This document shows positions 56,222-64,000 of a DNA stretch of 64,000 nt, one piece after another. A model generated the notes under the pieces. The model was given only the letters and a program-made list of their open reading frames with translations. It was not told where the DNA came from and ran no database searches. How positions within the stretch are numbered: position 1 is the stretch's first letter; each line of letters begins with the position of its first letter. The position numbers were made by a program, and so were the translations under genes. This stretch comes from Clytia hemisphaerica. Its lineage: Eukaryota; Cnidaria; Hydrozoa; Leptothecata; Clytiidae. The stretch is from contig CACVBU010000514.1 in the NCBI GenBank assembly GCA_902728285.1, positions 51,632 through 115,631 on the forward strand. Reading direction: 5' to 3'.

Positions 56222-57235
56222 TTCAAACGCTTTCTTGAAGAAGCAAGTTGTCAAATGTTTTTCCAGGTTTCCTGACTGTTTTATGAAGTATGGGAAAACC
56301 GTCGAAGAATTTTTACATATTTTCAAATTGTGAAATTGTTTCTTGTGTATTGTATGTGTGTTTGTTTGTTTTTGTTTTTTTTTTTTTTTTTTTTTGTTTT
56401 TTTTTTGTTTTTTTTTTTTTTTTTTGTTTTTTTTCTGTCTAAAGAATTAGCATTAGCATCGGAGGTATTCATTTCCTACTTTTCTTTGCCCTGTGCAGTC
56501 CTCCCGTCGCGGCACGCCGAACCGGGTTCTCGGCCAACTTACGATTCTATTCTTTTCAGTTTTTGTGTGATTTTTTCTACTTTTATGTAAGATTGTGTTT
56601 GTTACAAATGTTTGTTTCACCTGTAGTGTACGTGGGGTAGTTGGTACAGTGTGTCTTTCTGCCCTTTTGTACTGTATTTTGTTGTAGTGTCTGTTTGTTG
56701 TCTGTTATTTATTTGGAAGCTGCTGGTCAGTTCCTTTTTCTACTATGTTTTCCGAAGGCGACTGAGTGTGGGCCCTTAAACACGTGGAAAGTCACTATGC
56801 CAGTCACAAGTCTGGGACTTCGGGTTTTGTTTTGTTTAGGTATCTTTTTTTTTTTTTTTTTTTATTTGATGTGTTTGCTTTTGTATTTGTCCCCATTTTG
56901 TATGTATTTTGATGAACTTACGGAAGTGTGTTTATCAAAAAAGTTTTTTGCAATTCATTGTTTCTCCACTATTACTTTTCTTCTATCTTCATTTGGATTA
57001 GGTTTTTCTTTCACATACCACTATTTAAATTCCCTTTAACTTTTTGCTAAATTACCCTCTGTTTCGGAATGATTAAAAAATAAAAAATACCAACAAAATC
57101 GTAAATACACACAATTAACAAAAATATTCTTAACTTTTTTCGTTTTTATCAGTTTGAGTTATTTATATATCAATACTTTTCTTTTTCTAAAATGACAGAT
57201 ATTACATATCTTCACTATATATATGGTGAAGATCA
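56222..57235 (+). mobile_element. Penelope C-terminal end and 3' tail (copy B)
   Basis: It begins with CTTCAAACGCTTTCTTGAAG (the ASNAFLKKQVV coding end), then a poly-T/GT tract (56369-56430) and CGCGGCACGCCGAACCGGGT. It ends in TTCACTATATATATGG. It is the inverse of 53780-53394 joined to 48863-48345. Unlike that copy it has no Ngaro insertion, so it shows the empty site. ORFs 56330-56590 and 56641-57039 are not genes. Confidence 0.85.
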
Positions 57236-57389
57236 GAGATCTGACCTCAAGGAGAGAAAGTGTTGAAAATACTAAATAAAATAAAGATGAAACATAAAAA
57301 GGCACTAATATTTTTATAATTATACGTTTTTTTCCATTTTTTTGAATTTTTCTAAATATATAAATCAAACCAATCAAACTAACCAATCA

Positions 57390-57700
57390 AAATAGATGGA
57401 TAGATGGATAGACGGATAGATGGATAGATAGATAAGGAAATTTATTATGCTACTTTAATTTCACGAAAATCAAAACTAATAAATATAATTACTCATTAAT
57501 TATTGAATTATATATATATTTGAAAAATTAGAAAAATATTAGAATTTATGATAGAAAATAAAAACGAAATGCGATAGATAGATAGATAAATAGATAGATA
57601 AGGAACTATAATTAATCACTAATTATTGAATATATATTTGAAAAATTAGAAAAATATTAGAATTTATGATTGTCTCTAAGAAAGTAAAAACGAACTGCGA
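57390..57700. repeat. GATA microsatellites with flanking ~135-bp duplication
   Basis: (GATA/GATG)n at about 57393-57440 and 57570-57604. Each is followed by AAGGAA, then AATTATTGAATTATATATAT and TTGAAAAATTAGAAAAATAT and AGAATTTATGAT, so the whole block is duplicated in tandem. Confidence 0.85.
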
Positions 57701-57869
57701 TATGGAATAGGCCTTCTCATAAATTACGTCACGAACATCACTTGCCTCGTATTCAAAAAATTTGTGTAAAAAAGAAAAGAAAATGAAAATCTGAAATATT
57801 ACTACGAAATTAAAATATCTAGTGAGAGTTAAACTACACTAACATTAAATTTATGAATAAAATAGAAAT

Positions 57870-58246
57870 AAAATACCGGAACCATTAGTATAAGATAATT
57901 TAGAAATTTAATGTTAGATTTTCCATTTTTGACAAGATTTCGGCAAAGTGCGATTTTATCAAATTTCTCTTTTGCATTTTTGCTCAAATCTTTCACTGCA
58001 GGTGCTCGTCTAGTTTCCTTCACAAACGCTTTCTCCCATTCTTTGAAAGACTTTTCGAGCTGGACCGATCTTCTTTATAAATACCAATTTTAAATGTCCA
58101 CATTTTTCACGTGCAATGGGGCATCCAGATTGTTTATACCTAACATGCTGGAGATCGAATTCTTTGACCTGCTCTGTTAGCCCAAATATTTTATACAGGC
58201 ATCGACCTGTAGATGATTTTAGGGTGTTAGACAAGTCTTCAGTCAC
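57870..58246 (-). pseudogene. Unidentified protein-like fragment with one frameshift
   Basis: I do not recognise this. Minus-strand frame 58246-58010 begins just after an acceptor-like TCAGTCTCCCAG and encodes TEDLSNTLKSSTGRCLYKIF, HVRYKQSGCPIAREKCGHL. The overlapping frame 58023-57829 continues KETRRAPAVKDLSKNAKEKF. The natural junction is near 58040 (EWEKAFVKE in the second frame). Cys/His spacing (CPIAREKCGH) might be metal-binding. Likely an exon of a transposon or a decayed gene. Confidence 0.3.
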
Positions 58247-60790
58247 CTGGGAGACTGAAAAAGAGAAGAAAGAAATTCAAAGTATTCAAAGTATTTAAAG
58301 CAATAAAATTTCTCGACTTTTAGAATACCCATGTGTCACAGACCCGTTGGGGCACCACAACACACTGGAAAATTTGGCCGAAATTTTGTCCCCGGTGGGA
58401 AAAATAGCCTACAATTTCAGCCCTTCTAGGGCATTTACTTTGATTTCATCCCCATTGGAAATCATATGCAGAGGCGGATCTGGGATTTTTCTGTGGGGGT
58501 TCAAAATCTCTTTTCAATAAAAAATTTTCGGAACAAACGTTTTGGGCGTAAATTTTGCACCCGCCGCCCTGTTTGGGTGGTGTCACCTTTTTTCCATTCA
58601 ACATGGGGGACGTTAATGAGCGTCTGCACGTCTGCAGTTCCCATTACCTATGAACTCCAAACATAGGCCTCAGCGGGTTAATATGCGCTGAAAGGAGGGC
58701 AGCAGGCCAATTTTTTTTTGACCCGGCTTGAACAGCCAGAGGCTGAACGTGTAATAATCATTTGTGGTGATATTCATATATACATTGGGAAATTCCCTAA
58801 CTGCAATTGCGCACATCTAGTTTCTTCTTTTCAATCTTATCCCACAAAACGTTCATAAAACGGAAATATAGTTTGAGCAAAGAAATATAATAGTATTATA
58901 TTTCTTATATTTCTTTGGTTTGACCTTTTATTTTAATAAAACAGACACCCAGATCATGCTCAAAACTGCTTGTTTGGTGTATATTCTTTTATATATTAAT
59001 GGTTCTTTCAGAAAATGTTTTTGAAAAAGCCATGGATAAAAGAGCAAATAAATGGTTTTGAAGAAAAGTTTGAAGAAAAAATGAGACAATTTATAATATT
59101 AAATACTTCACACACTTCAGTTTCATTTCGTGAATATTTAAAACATAGTAAAAAAATTCGATAATTTATTCTTATAACCATTTTTTATGGAATTTCTTTG
59201 TAGCGAATTAATTGGCTGACAATCAAGAAAAAACTTTTCATGTTGAGTATGTTTACATTATAAAACCAGAAATGGATAATATTTTGAAAACAGTGATCAA
59301 GTTAAAAAATAAAGGAGATTATTTATATAATACATATAATACAAGGAAATACAATAAGATGGCAAAATAAAAGATTGCCAAAAAGTTGAGTACACCAGGA
59401 GTACTGATATAATGTGTTTTATGTGCAAATAGACTCAAGAAATTCTAGCTCTCATTCAGAAATTAGATGAATAATCTCATAAAAAAGTACTTTTTACATT
59501 CAAAGGAAAAAGTTTGATGTTTTTAAGAATTATTAAAGGTACTAACAGTAATCATCAACAATCTGTAGGAAAGCACTTTTTCAACTTTTTCAATTGTATG
59601 GAGTGTTGTTTATAATTCTATTGGTAGAGATTGTTGTTATATATCATTTCATAAATTCTGCATTCAATCGTACTCTTTTATGCTCACTTGTAGGGGGTGG
59701 AAGATGCAGGGGCAGTACTCTCAGAGAAAATTCATAAAATGGGGGGTCATTATTAACTGATTTTGGGGTGATTTTCCCAAAAAAATCAAGGAAAATGAAG
59801 GTTTTGGCACTTTATCAGGGAATTTTCATAAATTGGAGGTCATTACAAAATGCTAATTGGGTGATTTTTACCAAAAAATTGCAAAATTACCACCTACAAT
59901 TAAGCACAAGAGGGTAATTTTTTCAGAGGTCACCAATGTCTCTTTTTGTATAAAAGTACCATATTTTCATATGATCACGTAAAAGTAATCTTAGTTTTGT
60001 TTTGCAAGTATAAAGTGGTATGAACTCTCTCTTCTTATGACATGACGAAACCAAAAATATTTCCTCGCATCACATTATCTTGAAGTATGCATGAAGGTTC
60101 ACCTTTCCAGAAATTTCATTCTTCAACCAAATTCAATCAAATTGCTAAAATGGTGTTCCCTAACCGAACCTTTCTTCCAGTCTCTATTATAAAACAAATT
60201 TTGTTTTGTTTTTCTATAAAAGTTTTCAAAAATAAAACTAGCTAGCTTTTTTTCCATGCAATGATGGAAGAAGAATCTCTCGAAACGTAGCCAATCGCAA
60301 ATCTCGTGATCCATATATAGCTAGGTAGATTTTTTCCCCGTGATATTCCCGATGTCCGATGATGGGAGAAGAGCCAAACGTAAATCTCGTGATTATATTC
60401 AACACACGATAAACTTCCACCAAATATTCTCAATTTATAAGCCCTTTCCCCCCCGCCCCCCCCCCAATCAATGTTGCCTTGGTGGGACGTAATTTTGACT
60501 ACAGGAAATACTCGGATTCAACCAACATTGCCTTAGGGGGGAGGGGAACTCACCAGTCTCATGAATTTTTGGAGATGATTGTCTGAGAAACTTGGAACCT
60601 GGTCTCTGGAAGGGGTTGGTGGTAGGTAACTTGACCCATCTTCAGTCAGCCGCAATTAAAGTTTGAAAGAAACATTTACACATCTGATCAGCTATGAAAA
60701 AGTGCATTGATATTCAATTGTGACCTTGTTTTGATGCTTTGGGCTGTTGCATAAATAAGTTTTTGGGACACGTAATGCTTTAATCTAACC
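58247..60790. other. Mostly non-coding; CCCCATTGG repeats, one hAT-like end, a duplication
   Basis: About 58330-58455 has repeated GTCCCC(G/A)(G/T)TGG/CCCATTGGAAA motifs as at 6110-6240. At 58469, CAGAGGCGGATCTGGGATTT resembles the common CAGAGGCGGATC end of hAT elements, but no inverse end was found. About 59727-59790 and 59820-59882 are related copies (TTCATAAA(A/T)TGG.GGTCATTA; GGTGATTTT). A C-tract lies at 60450-60468. ORFs 60123-60433 (minus) have no recognised domain. Confidence 0.45.
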
Positions 60791-60798
60791 ACCATTGC

Positions 60799-61038
60799 TT
60801 ATTTGAGGCGGGAATCGAAATCGAGAGATGGCATGGAGATGCTATTTGACCGTACGGCCAGGTTATTATGTACCTTTTCAAAACTTTCTATGATTTCATC
60901 ATCTTCGACCGACATATTTATGATTAAGGTTAGCCGGTCATTAAAGGAAAGAAGCTGGTCCAGCCCTGCAGTGGGGGCATTAAAGAATACCACAGCCACC
61001 TGCCCTGGTGTTTCATAAGAGGCGAAAGAACGGGTCAT
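60799..61038 (-). CDS. Short unidentified ORF
   Basis: 79 codons (QVAVVFFNAPTAGLDQLLSF ... VEDDEIIESFEKVHNN). The composition is protein-like but no family is recognised and no splice evidence was established. Could be a gene fragment or chance. Confidence 0.25.
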   Translation of the reverse strand: MTRSFASYETPGQVAVVFFNAPTAGLDQLLSFNDRLTLIINMSVEDDEIIESFEKVHNNLAVRSNSISMPSLDFDSRLK

Positions 61039-61425
61039 AGGGGAAGACCGACAAAATTAAAGTAAACAACATAGCGAAGTAGCTTGGATAGCTTTTATTT
61101 TAGAAAGCAAATAAGTCATAAAGTAGATATAAATACATTTGACGTATGGAAAATAAATAATAGTATGATAAAAATAACTACCATATATTCTAGAATTCTA
61201 TTTATAAGTCTACGGAATGTATATAATTCTTAACGGGACATCCGACAAAGGCCAGCTCGAACGGAATGAAGGTTAAAATAACAAGGGTTTCTTTTTTACA
61301 GGACAGGAGCTATGTTTGTTTACTTTATCAAGATCTTCTCCTATGCATTGTTTTGTTTATATTGTCGTTACTTGTTTACAAAAAGATATTATATTTACAT
61401 TTCTTTTGAAAGAAACTGCGTGACA
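61039..61425. other. Upstream flank of the Tc1-type transposase
   Basis: AT-rich. Should contain the left TIR of the element, but I could not match any part of it in inverse to the right flank (62481-62700). Confidence 0.3.
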
Positions 61426-62480
61426 ATGGAAGATTCCCTCTATATGAGATTTTTATACATGGAGATGAAGATGTCCGTTGCAAAGATTATGCTCAAATTT
61501 CCTACCTACAGTCGTGCCACAGTATTCCACCATGTTAAACGTCCATTAAAACATGCCTTCGACCGCCGTAAACTCAACCGAGGCAGACCGCGCAAATTGA
61601 GTGAACGTGATGAACGCATTTTGATCAGAAACATTAACCGGTTGCGTAACTCTATTGGACCGTTTACATTAAGACGCTTATCTTTAGAATCTGGTATTGA
61701 CGAGGGAATCTCTATGGCAACAATTTCTAGAGTGCTAAGAAAACATGGGTTCCGCTACCTACACTCACGTCGCAAAGGTATTATGAAGCGTACAGACTTC
61801 CATAAGAGACTCACTTTTGCCGGAAAGCATTGAGGTTACCAAAGAACTTTTGGATGAATCGTATAAATTTCTATCTTGATGGCACAGGTTTTACGCATAA
61901 GAATAACCCCCACTATGAAGCTCGATCAACAAGAACTATGGCATGGAGGATGCGTTCAGAGGGATTAAGTCCTTTATGCACAACAAAGGGGAAGCGGGCT
62001 GGTACAGGTGGACGTATGTCTAATTTTATGGTAGCACTTTCACCGCGTCGTGGTGTTGTTTTTTGTAAACAGTACTACAATGGAGACAACTTCTCGGCAA
62101 TGGTAAGGAAGGATTTCCCGGACGTACTTAAAAAGACTGCACATATCAAAGGCAACATGTTTCTTCAAGATGGGTATCCAGTGCAGAATTCTGCAAAGGC
62201 GAAACAAGCTTTCAAAGATGTGGATGCAGAAGTATTCCCAATCTCTCCAAGAAGTCTCGATATCAATCCCATAGAAAATATTTTCAACTTGGTTGCACGT
62301 CAATTATCGGAAGATGCTTTGAAAAACCGCATCACAAAGGAAAATTTTGAGGAGTTCAGTGCACGAGTCAAAAGCACAATTGAAAACTTTGATAAGCGCA
62401 TGGTGGACCGTATCATTAAATCAATGCCCAATCGCATGCTAAAGATTGTGAAACGACGTTGTGGCAGACTGCGGTATTAG
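61426..62480 (+). pseudogene. Tc1/mariner (IS630 superfamily) DD34E transposase, single frameshift
   Basis: This is a cut-and-paste DDE transposase. I chose ATG 61426 (MEDSLYMRFLYMEMKMSVAK) over the upstream 61312 because homologous proteins start with a short MxDSLY-like segment. The N-terminal helix-turn-helix region is followed by GRPRKLSERDERILIRNINR and RRKGIMKRTDFHKRLTF. A one-base frameshift near 61820-61830 separates this from the catalytic domain: FYLDGTGF (first D), FLQDGYPVQNS (second D) and INPIENIF (E). There are exactly 34 residues between the second D and the E (DD34E). The rest ends KIVKRRCGRLRY. Total would be about 351 codons, near full length, so decay is recent. TIRs were not identified. 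Confidence 0.88.
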
Positions 62481-62540
62481 CTAAATTTATAACTTTTATT
62501 GTTGTTTGGGGGGTCTACGGCGCTTCTGGTTCCTAACAAA

Positions 62541-62655
62541 CACAATTAACCACAGTTAACCACAGTTAACCACAGTTAACCACAGTTAACCAGTGCTCCT
62601 TTAAAAAAAAATTAAGATTTTTTTTTTCGGTTAACTGTGGTTAAGTGTGGTTAAC
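62541..62655. repeat. Decamer repeats CACAGTTAAC with large hairpin
   Basis: Five decamers in perfect register (CACAATTAAC once, CACAGTTAAC four times; 62541-62590) are followed by a loop with A9...T10 self-complementarity. The inverse follows (GGTTAACTGTGGTTAAGTGT GG, 62629-62655). The main stem AACCACAGTTAACC / GGTTAACTGTGGTT is perfect. It lies between the 3' ends of the converging Tc1-type and Rep-like genes. Iteron-like arrays beside a stem-loop are typical of rolling-circle origins, but a TIR or simple repeat origin is equally possible. Confidence 0.85.
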
Positions 62656-62694
62656 TTTAGGTCATTTACACTAACAACTAATAAACTTTACTCT

Positions 62695-63501
62695 TCATGC
62701 AGTGGGATCCCCGTAAAACACCAAATTAGCATAGCATCTTGGGCAAGGGTCCATTTCAACAATATTTGGAATTGAAAATGGGAGATGATAAACAACCCAA
62801 CATACTTTCATCGTGCCATTTTCCATTCCAACCCCTTTTGTTTTGTCATCCTCATCATTGTCATCTTTCCCATAAGTCACACGACACCGGCTTGTACCAA
62901 AAATTGGGACGTCCCGCGTGAAAAGGATGTCTTTGGCACGTTGATTTTTAGGGACAGGAAATCTTACAGGGTGACCCTCAAGCAAAACAAGGAGATCATT
63001 CCATCTAATCATGCTCTTTGACCACCTAAAGTCATTGAAGAACATGGCTTCGCAGTGTTCAGCGTCCTGCCAGGTGTACTTATCATCCGCTGGGTTCAAA
63101 AAGGTTTTGAATATAAATCTGATAGGGTCCATAAGGAAAGTCTTACCGGAGTCTTTCGGTCCAATGATCATAATATTGCGATGCTTACCCCTACCCTTTT
63201 CTAAAAGAACGCGCATCGATTGAGCATAGGTTAAACATCAATCCTGTTGTGCTCCAAAATTTCAATGGCCGAGCGAAACCAACGTTGCTCGAAACCCGGT
63301 ACACATGATCCTCTTAAAACCTCCCGCAATACCTAGATTCTGGCCCGGGGTTCGGGGCGGTCTGCTGGAGCCAAAGAGTTTTCCAAATTCGAATTTTCCT
63401 CAAAGAAACAAATCAGCTTGACTGTACGTGACAAGATACGTCATGCGGTCTTGTCTTGAAAACAAGGGTGGTAGTTTGCTGGGCTTTGCTGGTATCTCCA
63501 T
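62695..63501 (-). pseudogene. Rep-like protein: HUH motif I remnant plus SF3 helicase
   Basis: From the minus-strand ATG at 63501-63499 the frame reads RMTYLVTYSQAD (HUH Rep motif I-like, FTYSQAD in relatives) and stops at 63402-63400. Motif II (HUH) and motif III (catalytic Tyr) are missing, so an internal deletion is likely. Other frames continue a linker (ADRPEPRAR; REVLRGSCVPGFEQRW; SAIEILEHNRIDV). From about 63237 an open frame gives an SF3 helicase: Walker A GPKDSGKT, Walker B EAMFFNDFRW, motif C-like DVPIFGTSR, then CPRCYANLVFYG. At least three breaks exist. It resembles a Rep family I remember from invertebrate genomes; whether it is of viral or transposon origin is not decided here. 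Confidence 0.75.
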
Positions 63502-64000
63502 GGCTTTGTGCTAAAAGGTGCGAACTACAAGATATAGATAAAGCTTCACTTAGCAGCTGGTCAGGTACCAAGCCGTAGACATACAGTTTTGTTGCGTTAA
63601 AAACTTTCTTAGCTTTGTAAATATCATCCTTTGTCTTATTGTTTTTAAAATTTACATACATTTACAGTGTTATATTTTATTGTGTACATACCTGTGCTGT
63701 AAGTAGTGTCTGTGTGAATATGAAAAAGGAAAAAGTCTTCAGGTGTTACCTTTTATACATTCCTTGGATCATTCTATGGTCATACGTTTAAATAGAAGCT
63801 TTTCCATGCTCTCATTTCCTCAAATTTCGAATTTCGCGCCACTACGAATTTTCCCGCGTCTATGACGTCATTTTCGAATAAGCAATAACTCAAAACCACC
63901 CAAACAGCATGGTCAGTCTAAATCCTATACCTCAAAACCACAAAGAAGCATAGCAGTGAAGGCCTTGGACGTTTGAAAAAGTACTGGCATCAGGGGAGCT
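63502..64000. other. Sequence upstream of the Rep-like gene
   Basis: The minus-strand ORF 63661-63413 overlaps the Rep start in another frame and has no known domain. TGACGTCA (a CRE-type palindrome) lies at about 63863, in TCTATGACGTCATTTTC, and could be part of a promoter for the minus-strand gene. Nothing else recognised to the window end. Confidence 0.3.

Noticed and set aside
56330..57039. Phe-rich ORFs that could be membrane proteins
   Set aside because: They translate poly-T/GT tracts and the Penelope 3' tail; the inverse copy at 48345-48863 and 53394-53780 does not keep the frame.
58469..58740. hAT element
   Set aside because: Only one CAGAGGCGGATC-like end is visible; no inverse end, TSD or transposase.
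62541..62590. CRISPR-like or telomere-like array
   Set aside because: Units are directly abutting decamers without spacers, and the sequence is not a known telomere repeat.

Overview
This window is AT-rich (roughly one third G+C by eye) eukaryotic DNA. I could not recognise any intact host gene in it. Nearly everything I can name is transposable-element sequence in various stages of decay: spliceosomal-type exon/intron remnants of transposase genes, retroelements with DD-box reverse transcriptases, a tRNA-derived SINE, many terminal-inverted-repeat (TIR) elements, minisatellites and TA-rich microsatellites. The mixture (two Penelope-like lineages, an Ngaro/DIRS-type tyrosine-recombinase retroelement, a Copia element, Helitron, MULE, Tnp2-like and Tc1-like transposases, and a Rep-like gene) suggests a metazoan, probably a marine invertebrate such as a cnidarian. 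That assignment is an inference from TE families, not from a marker gene.

Layout. 0-5.5 kb: a CCGG-rich MITE next to a multi-exon MULE-like transposase pseudogene, then nested palindromes and a Penelope-associated repeat. 5.5-11 kb: small TIR elements, including two related elements with perfect 9-bp target-site duplications (TSDs). 11.1-13.6 kb: a degenerate multi-exon Tnp2-type transposase. 13.6-17.1 kb: divergent tandem repeats, an unidentified frameshifted ORF and a TA-flanked long-TIR MITE. 17.7-21.2 kb: a Helitron RepHel fragment whose N-terminus carries ten strong 69-bp repeats; the helicase half is missing. 21-26 kb: mostly unassigned, with one hidden ORF and a small MITE. 26-27.8 kb: a Penelope-like reverse transcriptase. 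28-31.9 kb: a satellite-like array, a SINE and three MITEs. 34.7-42.8 kb: a long-TIR element with arrays of a CCTTAAGTCC motif, split by a 5.7-kb Copia retrotransposon that itself carries a ~590-bp insertion. 47-57.2 kb: a nested Penelope/Ngaro/piggyBac-type complex. 61.4-63.5 kb: an almost intact DD34E transposase converging on a broken Rep-like (HUH motif I plus SF3 helicase) gene, with a decamer-repeat/hairpin region between them.

Two insertions can be reconstructed almost to the base. An Ngaro-like element with split direct repeats (A1, B1, A2, B2) sits inside a Penelope 3' tail whose uninterrupted inverted copy lies at 56.2-57.2 kb. A TTAA-flanked piggyBac-type element interrupts the Penelope RT exactly at its catalytic DD region, and removing it with one TTAA restores the frame. 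The least expected item is the Rep-like pseudogene with adjacent decamer repeats, which may be the remnant of a rolling-circle replicon.
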